Assembly (NCBI GenBank): GCA_964502465.1
Contig: CAZCWX010000515.1
Coordinates: 1-15,287, forward strand
Length of the DNA: 15,287 bases
From: CAZCWX01 sp964502465
GTDB taxonomy: Bacteria; Desulfobacterota; Binatia; Bin18
Direction: 5' to 3'
Positions within the stretch are counted from its first letter, which is position 1. Each line of letters begins with the position of its first letter. Below, in pieces: positions 6,783 through 14,550 of the stretch. The notes under the pieces are model-generated. The model worked only from the letters and a program-made list of their open reading frames with translations. It made no database searches and was not told the DNA's origin. The position numbers and the translations under genes are program-made.

Positions 6783-7724
6783 ATGAAAAGAGCGTTAGTC
6801 ACTGGAGCCGGTGGCTTTTGCGGGCAGCATCTCACGCGCTATCTTGAGGAGCAAGGCATAGCGGTTCACACGCTGAGCCGGGCTGCTGTTTCCTGTACTC
6901 GCTACCAGGTCATTGATCCCGGTGATGTGTCGGTGCTTTCGGCAGTTATGCGCGACGTCCGGCCTGACTATGTCTTTCATCTCGCTGGTGTTGCCGTGGC
7001 TGAAGACCCATCGGTCTTTTACCGCGTGAATACCCTGTATGCTGCCAGTTTGTTACAGGCACTCGCACAAACAGGCTACGACACCTGTCCAGTGCTCCTC
7101 GTAGGCACAGCTGCGGAATATGGCATGATAACGGAAACGCAGCTACCAATCGCGGAAAACTGCCCTCCGCACCCGTATAACGACTATGGGATTAGCAAGC
7201 TTGCTCAGACCCTGCTGGGTCTCGCTGTCGCGCGATGCAATCGGCCCATAGTGATAGTGCGACCCTTCAACATTCTCGGACCCGGCATGCCAGGATATTT
7301 GGTGGCACAGAGTTTTGCTTCACAAATGGCGCGGATTCTCGATGGCACGGCTCCGCCGGTCATTCACGTGGGGAACCTGCAGAGTTCACGGGATTTTATT
7401 GACGTGGCAGATGTTGTCGAGATCTATTGGCGACTCGTGCAAGCCCCTCAGGCGTATGGGGAGATTGTCAATGTCTGCTCGGGACGTCCAATAGTGATCG
7501 GTGACATGCTGACGCAGATGGTGAAGGTGGCGGGAATTTCTGTTGAGATCCGCCCTGAGCCAACGCGGTTTAAATCGCTTGACATACCAGTTCACTATGG
7601 TAGCCCGGACAAGCTGCAACGGATGCTCGGCACAGTGCCGAGCACGACACTCGAAGTATCACTCCGGCGTCTTCTCGCATCGACAACTCGCAACCCATTT
7701 TCCCCGGCTCCTCACAAGACGTGA
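6783..7724 (+). CDS. rmd: RMD-like NAD(P)-dependent sugar-nucleotide reductase/epimerase (extended SDR)
   Basis: This 313-residue extended short-chain dehydrogenase contains the Rossmann motif TGAGGFCG (7-14), the catalytic pair Tyr135/Lys139 in YGISK, TAAEYG (109-114), and the substrate-domain stretch around GNLQSSRDFIDVADVVEIYW with NVCSGRPI. These are characteristic of GDP-4-dehydro-6-deoxy-D-mannose reductase (RMD), which makes GDP-D-rhamnose from the GMD product, although other hexose-nucleotide epimerases are close relatives. No GDP-mannose 4,6-dehydratase or GDP-mannose synthesis gene is visible here, so the substrate must come from elsewhere or the specificity differs. The ATG at 6783 is chosen because the Rossmann strand starts at once (MKRALVTGAGG) and AGAGAGA precedes it; the frame is open upstream to 6738. 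It probably shares a transcript with the glycosyltransferase at 5501-6673 and may supply that enzyme's donor. Confidence 0.9.
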   Translation: MKRALVTGAGGFCGQHLTRYLEEQGIAVHTLSRAAVSCTRYQVIDPGDVSVLSAVMRDVRPDYVFHLAGVAVAEDPSVFYRVNTLYAASLLQALAQTGYDTCPVLLVGTAAEYGMITETQLPIAENCPPHPYNDYGISKLAQTLLGLAVARCNRPIVIVRPFNILGPGMPGYLVAQSFASQMARILDGTAPPVIHVGNLQSSRDFIDVADVVEIYWRLVQAPQAYGEIVNVCSGRPIVIGDMLTQMVKVAGISVEIRPEPTRFKSLDIPVHYGSPDKLQRMLGTVPSTTLEVSLRRLLASTTRNPFSPAPHKT

Positions 7725-7804
7725 AAGTATGCTATCTTTATTTTTAGTCTTTAGGGGAAGCACGCCCAAGCACTGGACTGTGCAAGATGCCCCTCCCGAT
7801 CAAT
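7725..7804. terminator. Convergent intergenic gap with a weak hairpin
   Basis: The plus-strand reductase gene and the minus-strand WbpM-like gene end facing each other across 80 bp. AGGGG (7753-7757) can pair with CCCCT (7790-7794), enclosing GCAC (7760-7763 or 7770-7773) and GTGC (7780-7783). The resulting stem is interrupted and has no downstream U-tract in either direction. A bidirectional terminator is expected here from the gene layout, but the sequence only weakly supports this one. Confidence 0.2.
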
Positions 7805-9901
7805 TCAGTGAAAGGTACCGGCCTCGCGCTTTTCTGACAGGAGTAGGGTTTCCTTATACATGCGGTCCTGGCTGTTAGACGATTGATCGGCGAGGGCGAT
7901 AATAGCAGAAGCCAAAATCTCGCTCTTGTCGGGTGATTGTAGGAGTATCTTTACCTCAACCAACAGGTCTTCTGGCGAATGGATCACGGGAAGAGATTTG
8001 ATTCTGAGGATCTTCGCGTGTTCTGTCCTTACTACTTCCGCTCCGGGATGCCACAGTTCTTCGTGCAGCTTCTCACCTGGCCGAAGACCAATAAATTGAA
8101 TAGGGACTTCGGTGTGAGGTTCTTTTCCTGCCAGACGAATCATCTCTTCGGCTAGATCCAAGATCTTGACAGGTTCTCCCATATCCAAAAGAAAGATTTC
8201 CCCCCCCTGCCCTATTGTCACAGCCTGGAGAAGCAGGCGAGTCGCTTCTGGAATAGTCATAAAGAAGCGGGTGGCCTCAGGATGGGTGACCGTAAGAGAA
8301 GTCCCTGCAGCAAGCTGGCGCTCAAAGAGTGGAATCACCGAGCCTGAACTACCGATCACATTGCCAAACCGCACGATGAGAAACGTGGTAGGGCTACAAC
8401 CACCAAACCCCAGACAGATATCTTCGGCAAGTTTTTTGGTGGCTCCCATAACCCCAGTAGGGCGGACCGCTTTGTCAGTGGAAACCAACACAAAGCGTTC
8501 CACCCCGGCCCGTAGCGCCTCTTCTCCTATGATAAAGGTCCCAAACACATTGGTCAGAAGAGCGGCTCGAGGATTTTGCTCCATCAGATGTACGTGCTTA
8601 TAGGCCGCGGTGTGGAAAATCACCTGTGGGCGTTCTTCTCGTAATATCTCGGCAATCAGAGCCTGATCAGCCACCGACCCGATCACGCACCGATAGGGGA
8701 CCTGTGTCAACTGTGCCCATTGCTCATGTTGCAAGAGGTAGAGCTGCAATTCGCTTTGGTCCAACAGCGTAAGACGGCTCACGCCAAACCCCACAAGCTG
8801 GCGGCAAAGCTCCGAGCCAATGGACCCTGCCGCTCCAGTCACCAAAACGCGCTTCCCTTGCAGCCAGTTGGCGATACCCACGGCATCGACGGACACAGGC
8901 TCCCGGCCCAGCAGGTCTTCAAGTCTCACCTGGCGGAGTTGGTGCCAGATTACCCTGCCGCGCACAATATCTCCCAACGAAGGAAGGGTACGAAATTCGG
9001 CGCCGGACCTCTCACAAATGTTGACGATCCGGCGCATCTGAGCTGAGGTAGCAGAAGGAATAGCGATGTATACGTGGCGGGTACCCAACCCCGTCATCAG
9101 CTGGGGTAAAGACTCCAGTGGCCCGTATACCGGAACCCCGAGAACTTCCCGGTTCTGTTTGGCCGGATCGTCGTCCACAAAGGCAACGACCTGCTCCCCG
9201 ACCCTATGGTTTTGCGTGAGTTCCTTTACCAACACGCTCCCTGCCGCACCAGCTCCAATCACAATAACCGGCTTCGTCAGCCGATGTGCACCTTCACTCT
9301 CTCTCCCCCTCCCGATCTCCCAGAGCATGCGAGAAGCAATTCTGGCTCCTGCCACCAGAAAAAGATAAATCCCCCACTCAAGAATAAAGACCGATCGCGG
9401 CATTCCCTCGAGACGGGTGATAAAGGCCACGACAAAGACCGCAATCACAGTTCCAGCCGTCGAGACCATGATCAGGCGCCGCAGTTCCACCATTCCCGTA
9501 TACCGCCAGACCATACGTTGCAGATGGGAGACGTACAGGAGCAGAAAGCGCACCGGCACCAGCACCAGAAAGCAGGTAAGGAACTGTTCCTTATGTTGGG
9601 TAAGAAAGTCAGCAGTCAGATGAAAGCGCAGCCCATAGGCCAGTGGCAACGCCGCGAGGATGCCTACCAGATCGATGCCCCACACCACTACCCGGCGCAA
9701 AAAAGGACCAGCGACCAGCGACCAGCGACGGGAGACGGTCTCGCCAAGCGGTGGTGCCTGGTTGGCTGTTTCGAGTCTGCAGTCCTTGCTCTTCGGTCTG
9801 CGACGTTTAGTAGCCTTTACCGGAAAAGTCCCAAACCCCCAGCGCCTGGTGTTGATCCTGCCCTTCAGCCCTTTGATCAGGCCAACAACCGATCCTCCCA
9901 T
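7805..9901 (-). CDS. wbpM: WbpM/CapD-type membrane UDP-HexNAc 4,6-dehydratase
   Basis: This 698-residue membrane-anchored nucleotide-sugar dehydratase belongs to the WbpM/FlaA1/CapD family, which converts UDP-GlcNAc to UDP-4-keto-6-deoxy-GlcNAc, the precursor of QuiNAc, FucNAc and bacillosamine. Four hydrophobic segments lie at about 71-92, 105-127, 143-163 and 171-188. A first Rossmann domain has VIVIGAGAAGS (212-222). The catalytic SDR domain starts VLVTGAAGSIGS (352-363) and carries STDK (474-477) with Met485-xxx-Lys489 in place of the classical YxxxK, as expected for WbpM. RFGNVIGSSGSV and GLRPGEK (605-611) are also diagnostic. The start at 9901 has an excellent GGAGG six bases upstream. 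The first roughly 70 residues precede the first helix, are Arg/Lys-rich, include a translated heptamer repeat and look non-conserved. It is the last gene of the right block, after the WbpL-like gene, as in Pseudomonas O-antigen clusters. Confidence 0.95.
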   Translation of the reverse strand: MGGSVVGLIKGLKGRINTRRWGFGTFPVKATKRRRPKSKDCRLETANQAPPLGETVSRRWSLVAGPFLRRVVVWGIDLVGILAALPLAYGLRFHLTADFLTQHKEQFLTCFLVLVPVRFLLLYVSHLQRMVWRYTGMVELRRLIMVSTAGTVIAVFVVAFITRLEGMPRSVFILEWGIYLFLVAGARIASRMLWEIGRGRESEGAHRLTKPVIVIGAGAAGSVLVKELTQNHRVGEQVVAFVDDDPAKQNREVLGVPVYGPLESLPQLMTGLGTRHVYIAIPSATSAQMRRIVNICERSGAEFRTLPSLGDIVRGRVIWHQLRQVRLEDLLGREPVSVDAVGIANWLQGKRVLVTGAAGSIGSELCRQLVGFGVSRLTLLDQSELQLYLLQHEQWAQLTQVPYRCVIGSVADQALIAEILREERPQVIFHTAAYKHVHLMEQNPRAALLTNVFGTFIIGEEALRAGVERFVLVSTDKAVRPTGVMGATKKLAEDICLGFGGCSPTTFLIVRFGNVIGSSGSVIPLFERQLAAGTSLTVTHPEATRFFMTIPEATRLLLQAVTIGQGGEIFLLDMGEPVKILDLAEEMIRLAGKEPHTEVPIQFIGLRPGEKLHEELWHPGAEVVRTEHAKILRIKSLPVIHSPEDLLVEVKILLQSPDKSEILASAIIALADQSSNSQDRMYKETLLLSEKREAGTFH
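9706..9726. repeat. Three tandem 7-bp units GACCAGC
   Basis: Three perfect head-to-tail GACCAGC units are followed by the degenerate GACGGGAGACGG. On the minus strand the period reads GGTCGCT, one base different from the GATCGCT/GACCGCT units at 1673-1700. The tract lies within the unusual N-terminal extension of the WbpM-like protein (around SRRWSLVAG, residues 57-65), before its first membrane helix. Confidence 0.8.
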
Positions 9902-9907
9902 CTCCTA

Positions 9908-9912
9908 CCTCC
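9908..9912 (-). promoter_or_regulatory. Strong Shine-Dalgarno GGAGG of the WbpM-like gene
   Basis: GGAGG sits six bases before the ATG at 9901. This consensus site decides the start in favour of the long form with the unusual 70-residue N-terminal extension, rather than a later start close to the first membrane helix. Confidence 0.7.
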
Positions 9913-9979
9913 ATTTTTCTGTCTTCTGCTATCCAGCTCGGTCTTTGCTCTCCACCTCGCCTTGAGGACAGTCATCCCA

Positions 9980-11104
9980 TCAGGTCAGTTCGTTCGAGAA
10001 ACGCTCGTTTCGGTCTGCCGGCGCATCACGGCACTCAGTTGATCGACTTGGCCGGACAGTTGCCGCCCGCTCGACGTCTACGGGGAGACGCTGCTCCTGA
10101 TGCACAGCAGCAAACCAGAGCACCAGGCAAAGTATAGGGAGAAGCAGTGCCACCATAAGCGGGCTCCCAGGAAGGCCGAGAAAATAGGCCAGCGCAAGGG
10201 CAGTGCCAGCCAGGGCCAAGCACATGTACCTCACAGTGACAGAGCAATGCGAAGCGCCAGCGATAACCAACCGCTGGTAGAGATGGGAGCGGTGGGCGGA
10301 GAAAACATCCTCACCACGAAGTAAGCGGCACAGGAAGGTAAAAAACGTATCAAAAACAAAAGGCCAGACCAAGAGCACTCCAGCCAGTGCCAAACGAGGA
10401 TCGTGTTGGGCGGCAACAATGGGGAGAACAGAAAAGCTGTAACCTAAAAAAGCACTGCCTACGTCACCCATAAAAATACGGGCAGGGGGCCAGTTATGAC
10501 CGAGAAAGCCCAGGCTACTAGCAGCCAGTAGCAGGCCGAAAACACCCACGAGTGGTTGCCCACTCAACCAACCTAACACGGCCCAACTGAATCCGGCTAT
10601 CACAGCCTGTCCCCCAGCAATACCGTCAATGCCGTCCATAAAGTTGTACGCATTGGTCAGACCCACTATCCAGAAGAAAGTGACTGGCAGGCCTAGCCAA
10701 CCCAGGTGCAACTGGCCCAGTAAGGGGAGGTCCAACATGTGCCAGGGCCCAAAGCTCCACAGAGCTAGAATAGCGCTCAGACTATGGGTAGCGAAGCGTA
10801 CCCACTTGGGGAGAGAGTATAAGTCATCCAACCAACTGACTAGCGCGATCAGGGTAGCACCAGTCGTGTAGGCCACCAGGGACGACCAGGATGCTATTGA
10901 AGTGAACGCACCGTAGAGGAGGCCCCCAACCAGGGTGACAATAACGATGGCCAGTCCGCCGCCACGAGGAACAGGCCGCGTATGAGAGCTGCGCTCATTG
11001 GGGATGTCCAGAATCTGGTGTTGCTCAGCCCAATGGCGTACACGAGCGACTCCCCAATAAGAAAGCGCCAGTGCAACAAGGCTCAGTCCTGCTGTTTGGA
11101 GCAT
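9980..11104 (-). CDS. wbpL: WbpL/WecA-like undecaprenyl-phosphate HexNAc-1-phosphate transferase
   Basis: This 374-residue polytopic membrane enzyme of the MraY/WecA superfamily would transfer a UDP-activated HexNAc-1-phosphate (GlcNAc, QuiNAc or FucNAc type) to undecaprenyl phosphate and so start glycan assembly. Visible motifs are the early PNERSSHTRPVPRGGG loop, Asp93-Asp94 (WLDDLYSLPK), NAYNFMDGIDGIAGG (151-165), FMGDVGSAFLGY (211-222) and the substrate-recognition loop HRSHLYQRL (271-279). About ten hydrophobic segments are interspersed. The ATG at 11104 is preceded by a GGAGGAGAGAG purine stretch, and the protein enters its first helix immediately; the open frame extends upstream to 11242 without support. 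The last 40 residues are a charged cytoplasmic tail. The neighbours, a WbjF-like SDR upstream and the WbpM-like dehydratase downstream, are those of wbpL in Pseudomonas clusters, which supports a 6-deoxy-HexNAc donor rather than plain GlcNAc. Confidence 0.94.
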   Translation of the reverse strand: MLQTAGLSLVALALSYWGVARVRHWAEQHQILDIPNERSSHTRPVPRGGGLAIVIVTLVGGLLYGAFTSIASWSSLVAYTTGATLIALVSWLDDLYSLPKWVRFATHSLSAILALWSFGPWHMLDLPLLGQLHLGWLGLPVTFFWIVGLTNAYNFMDGIDGIAGGQAVIAGFSWAVLGWLSGQPLVGVFGLLLAASSLGFLGHNWPPARIFMGDVGSAFLGYSFSVLPIVAAQHDPRLALAGVLLVWPFVFDTFFTFLCRLLRGEDVFSAHRSHLYQRLVIAGASHCSVTVRYMCLALAGTALALAYFLGLPGSPLMVALLLPILCLVLWFAAVHQEQRLPVDVERAATVRPSRSTECRDAPADRNERFSNELT

Positions 11105-11180
11105 TTTTTCTCTCTCCTCCCCTCTGGAGTAACGGGCACCTCGCGCTAAAAGCAGGTCAGACAAAATAACACTATGCTGG

Positions 11181-12176
11181 TCACAGCTCCCCGTTTCGCC
11201 GCATTTCCTGAATCGTTTCTCGCCAGCCTGCTTGCAGATCAAACTGGGGGGTAAACCCTAATTCAGTGTGTATCCGCTGGCTATCCACAGGCAAATCCTC
11301 GATATACTTCTCTATCGTCGCCCGTCCGATGGGTGACTGGTACCCCACAAGCCGCACGGTATCTTCCAGCAGCCCCACCGCCCAACGTACTGGACGGACT
11401 GGCAGAGCAAAGCGCGGCGGCTGACGGCCCAGGGTTCCACAAATTGTGGTGATAATATCATTCAACGAGTAACACTGACCATCACAGACGTTGTACACTC
11501 GACCGGCTGCAGTCGGATGTTGAGCGGCGAGTACGACTGCCCGTGCCACGTCTCGGTCGTAAATCAAGGGGCGATGGTTATATCCTCCACCAATAGGGAT
11601 AAAACGGCTTTGGGCAAGGGCTTGCACCAGTCGCCGATAGTTCCCCTTCATGCGCGCGCCATACACTGGCCCGAGACGCAGAATAGTGCCGAGGGGTTGG
11701 CCGTTCGACCGTCTGGCTTGCAGCACAATGTGTTCTGCCGCCAGTTTGGTCTGACCATATAGGGTGTCCGGCTGAGGTGGCGTGTCTTCAGTCACTACCC
11801 GGCCATTGGCACCTCCGTAAACGGTGATGGTGCTGAAAAATACCAGGCGTTTGACTCCCTCCTGCAGAGCTGCCTGAACAACAGTAGCGGTGCCGCCCAC
11901 GTTGACCTGTTGATAGCGTTCACGCAGATCGGGGGGTAGGTCAACGAGGTGCAGCAGGGCAGCCAAGTGCATAACCACGTCAACCCCTTGCATCGCCGAT
12001 TGGACTGTTCGTAAATTGGTAATATCACCGCTGCACACTTCGACATCGCCGGGCAAGAGACCGGCCTGTGGAGCACCGCGGGATAAGCTCCGTACACGGT
12101 TTCCCGCGGCAGATAAGGTTTGCACCAGGCGAGGCCCAACAGCACCGGTGGCCCCTGTTAGCAGATAGGTTACCAT
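11181..12176 (-). CDS. NAD(P)-dependent UDP-sugar epimerase/4-reductase (WbjF/WbpV-like extended SDR)
   Basis: This 331-residue extended SDR has the Rossmann motif TGATGAVG (7-14), active-site Ser115 in FFSTITVYGG and the catalytic pair Tyr140/Lys144 in YGQTK. The substrate region RLGPVYG (167-173) and NVCDGQ (229-234) is typical of nucleotide-sugar epimerases and 4-ketoreductases. In Pseudomonas clusters the SDR at this position, just before wbpL and wbpM (wbpV or wbjF), is thought to reduce the C4 ketone of the WbpM product to give UDP-QuiNAc or UDP-FucNAc; that role fits here but is inferred from context. The ATG at 12176 is 7 bp after the upstream glycosyltransferase stop and has AAGGTGGGA close upstream; a GTG two codons earlier is possible. 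A 76-bp gap separates it from the WbpL-like gene. Confidence 0.9.
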   Translation of the reverse strand: MVTYLLTGATGAVGPRLVQTLSAAGNRVRSLSRGAPQAGLLPGDVEVCSGDITNLRTVQSAMQGVDVVMHLAALLHLVDLPPDLRERYQQVNVGGTATVVQAALQEGVKRLVFFSTITVYGGANGRVVTEDTPPQPDTLYGQTKLAAEHIVLQARRSNGQPLGTILRLGPVYGARMKGNYRRLVQALAQSRFIPIGGGYNHRPLIYDRDVARAVVLAAQHPTAAGRVYNVCDGQCYSLNDIITTICGTLGRQPPRFALPVRPVRWAVGLLEDTVRLVGYQSPIGRATIEKYIEDLPVDSQRIHTELGFTPQFDLQAGWRETIQEMRRNGEL

Positions 12177-12183
12177 TCCCACC

Positions 12184-13422
12184 TTAACCTCCACCCGGCC
12201 GCGCCACACGCTGGAGGAGGGCTTCGTACTGAGGAATAACCTTGTGTGTGGAAAAATGCGGCACCAGATAATCCCGGCCTCGTTGCCCCATGGCCGCACG
12301 CTCATACAATGGCATATCATGGAGCGAGCGAATTGCCCTGGCCATCTCGGCAGGATCCTCAGGAGGAATGACGAGGCCCGCCCCTGCCTCTCTGATCAAG
12401 TGAGCCGCCGCTCCCTCCATCGCCATCAGAATCGGTCGACCAGCAGCTAAATACGCAACTGTCTTGGTTGGGATCACGTAATGGGACAGCTCCGCCTTTT
12501 TCAGATGGACCAGCAGCACATCGGCTGCGGCCAGGAAAGCCGCGATCTTTTCCTGTGGCTGGCGTTCAATGAACTGGATGCGGTGCGCAAGCCCCTGCGC
12601 ATTCACCAGGGCTTGCAGTCTCCTCTTATCAGCCCCATCCCCAACCAGAGCGATTAAAACGTCGCTATCGCTGCTCTGCAACTGGGCAGCCGCTGCGATG
12701 AGTGTCTCGAGTCCCTGCACGAGGCCAAAATTGCCGGCAAACAGCGCGACAAAACGGCCATTCCAGCCATAGTGCTCCCGTACTGTCCGTCGAGCGTGTT
12801 CGCCCGTCTGTAGAAACAGACTGTCGTCCACCCAGGGAGGCATGACCGATACCTTCTCGGGAAGAACACCTTTATGCATTACGTTGTCCCGAGCGGCATC
12901 GGTGACAACGAAAATGTGAGCGGCCTGACGATACACAAAACGCTCTATCCAGGACAGCAGCCGCACCAGCCAGCCCTCCGTGAGCACACCGGAGACTACG
13001 ATACTCTCCGGCCAGATATCCTGGACATCATACACAAAGGGGACCCGGCGCAACCGCGCAATCACCCAGGCCGCTAGACCAATAGTCAAAGGTGGATGCC
13101 AGACGTAGATCACATCGCAGGCTGGTACGAAGCAGCTGCCCAGCACGGCCGTAACCATAAACGAACCGTAGTTCAGGATGCGACCGATGACCCGCTTCCC
13201 GTGATAGGGAAACACCCAGGTACGGGTGACAGGGATACCATCAAGCTCTTCACGTCTTCCCAAACCGAGACGAAACCCCGGATACAACCTCCCCGTCGGG
13301 TAGTTCGGATAACCGGTCAAGACCGCAACAGTATGCCCCCGACGCGTCAGTTCACGTGCCAGTTCCGCAGGCTTATGAATCGGCTCAGGGGCATAGTAAT
13401 GAGAGAGGACGAGCACACGCAT
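12184..13422 (-). CDS. GT4-like glycosyltransferase (WbjE/WbuB/WcaI type)
   Basis: This 412-residue GT-B glycosyltransferase would add a sugar to the lipid-linked oligosaccharide in the cytoplasm. The N-terminal half has LSHYYAPEPIHKPAELARELTRRGH (6-30) and YDVQDIWPES (131-140), a signature of the WcaI/WbuB subgroup. The C-terminal half has FAGNFGLVQGLETLI (228-242), LVGDGADKRRL (259-269) and IPTKTVAYLAAGRPI (317-331). The second Glu of the usual EX7E motif is Ala323 here, a substitution I recall in this subgroup. WbjE and WbuB are associated with L-FucNAc transfer, and this gene directly follows a FnlC-like epimerase, so a 6-deoxy-L-HexNAc donor is likely. The ATG at 13422 starts directly on the conserved strand; a GTG at 13437 is an alternative. 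The gap to the upstream gene is 27 bp. Confidence 0.92.
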   Translation of the reverse strand: MRVLVLSHYYAPEPIHKPAELARELTRRGHTVAVLTGYPNYPTGRLYPGFRLGLGRREELDGIPVTRTWVFPYHGKRVIGRILNYGSFMVTAVLGSCFVPACDVIYVWHPPLTIGLAAWVIARLRRVPFVYDVQDIWPESIVVSGVLTEGWLVRLLSWIERFVYRQAAHIFVVTDAARDNVMHKGVLPEKVSVMPPWVDDSLFLQTGEHARRTVREHYGWNGRFVALFAGNFGLVQGLETLIAAAAQLQSSDSDVLIALVGDGADKRRLQALVNAQGLAHRIQFIERQPQEKIAAFLAAADVLLVHLKKAELSHYVIPTKTVAYLAAGRPILMAMEGAAAHLIREAGAGLVIPPEDPAEMARAIRSLHDMPLYERAAMGQRGRDYLVPHFSTHKVIPQYEALLQRVARPGGG

Positions 13423-13449
13423 AGCCGGTTCTCTCACTGGGCAGAGGGG

Positions 13450-14550
13450 TTATACACGTCTCCAGTGCGGAGGGTGATACCCGAGCACAATCTTCACTAC
13501 CGCAGTCGACACGTGTGCTACCGTATACTCAGAGGGGGGGACCCAGTCTGCCGGCATAGCCAGGGCCATCTCCGTAGCCAGCAGGAGCGTTTCAGGCACA
13601 GCGCCGCTCAGCACATTGCTGCCACATACAACAGTTTCAGGACGCTCGGTGACATCACGAATAGTGACATTGGGAACGGCAAAAATGCAACACTCTTCCT
13701 GTACCGTACCGCTATCACTCAGGACACAACGGGCCTGACGTTCCAGCTTGATGAAGTCGAAAAAACCCCATGGTCGGAACAAGCGGATCTGCGCAGGGTT
13801 CACCTCCAGCCCAAAATGCTGCAGCTTATCGGCAGTGCGCGGATGCAGGCTCACGACCACGGGTTGCTGATACGTCGCCGCAACCCGATGCAACCCTTCG
13901 AGCAGGTTCGCCAGCCGCTCCGGATCATCGACATTCTCGGCGCGATGGAGAGTGGCGAGGAAATACCGCCGGGGTTCTACCCCCAGTCGGGTTAGCACCT
14001 CGCTGGTCTCAATCTGGGAAGCATAGGCATTGAGGACCTCGTAGATTGGGTTGCCAACCACGAAGATACGGTCGCGTTCGATCCCCTCGCGCAGCAGATT
14101 CTCTTTACTGCGCTGGGTATAGGGCATCAAGACGGTGCTGCAATGGTCAATAATGCGGCGGTTCACCTCTTCTGGCACGCGATCATCATAGCAGCGATTC
14201 CCGGCCTCGAGATGGAAAATCGGGATGCCACGGCGGGCGGCGACCAGCGCGGCCAACCCACTGTTGGTGTCTCCTAGGATCAACAGGCAGTCGGGTTTGA
14301 TCCGGTCCAATGCCTGGTCAGTCTTGGCGAGAATCTGCCCGACCTGTTCAGCGAAATCAGGGGCTAGCACCCCCAGGTGGAGGTCCGGTGGACGGAGTCC
14401 CAGTTCACGAAAAAACACGTCGCTCAGGTTTTCATCATAGTTCTGACCGGTATGCACGAGTACCTGCTGGCAAAAGCGATCCAGGCAAGCGATGATCACG
14501 CAGAGCCGAATGATCTCTGGCCGCGTGCCAAACAGGGTCATCACTTTCAC
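13450..14550 (-). CDS. fnlC: UDP-HexNAc 2-epimerase, FnlC/WbjD-like
   Basis: This 366-residue protein belongs to the WecB/MnaA fold family of UDP-N-acetylglucosamine 2-epimerases. It has the opening GTRPEIIRL (8-16), LGDTNSGLAAL (92-102), HLEAGNR (113-119), RVPEEVNRRIID (124-135), LHRAENVD (201-208), SLHPRT (234-239) and SDSGTVQEE (278-286). RCYDDRVPEEVNR rather than the WecB-type RTGDRYSPWPEE region, and its position directly after a FnlA-like gene, point to the FnlC/WbjD/Cap5G subgroup. That subgroup performs the last 2-epimerisation in UDP-L-FucNAc (or UDP-L-QuiNAc) synthesis. The start is taken as GTG 14550, which overlaps the upstream TGA by 4 bp (GTGA) and has AGGTG upstream, giving VKVMTLFGTRPE as in homologues. 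ATG 14544 is another option. An open frame to 14601 lies inside the upstream gene and is unlikely to be used. Confidence 0.94.
   Translation of the reverse strand: MKVMTLFGTRPEIIRLCVIIACLDRFCQQVLVHTGQNYDENLSDVFFRELGLRPPDLHLGVLAPDFAEQVGQILAKTDQALDRIKPDCLLILGDTNSGLAALVAARRGIPIFHLEAGNRCYDDRVPEEVNRRIIDHCSTVLMPYTQRSKENLLREGIERDRIFVVGNPIYEVLNAYASQIETSEVLTRLGVEPRRYFLATLHRAENVDDPERLANLLEGLHRVAATYQQPVVVSLHPRTADKLQHFGLEVNPAQIRLFRPWGFFDFIKLERQARCVLSDSGTVQEECCIFAVPNVTIRDVTERPETVVCGSNVLSGAVPETLLLATEMALAMPADWVPPSEYTVAHVSTAVVKIVLGYHPPHWRRV

Noticed and set aside
9206..10042. 278-residue plus-strand open frame
   Set aside because: It is antisense to the WbpM-like and WbpL-like genes and crosses the gap between them. 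The low-complexity polar sequence has no domain and the minus-strand genes are unambiguous.
13096..13995. 299-residue plus-strand open frame
   Set aside because: It is antisense to the glycosyltransferase at 12184-13422 and the FnlC-like gene, both of which have full family motifs. It shows none itself.
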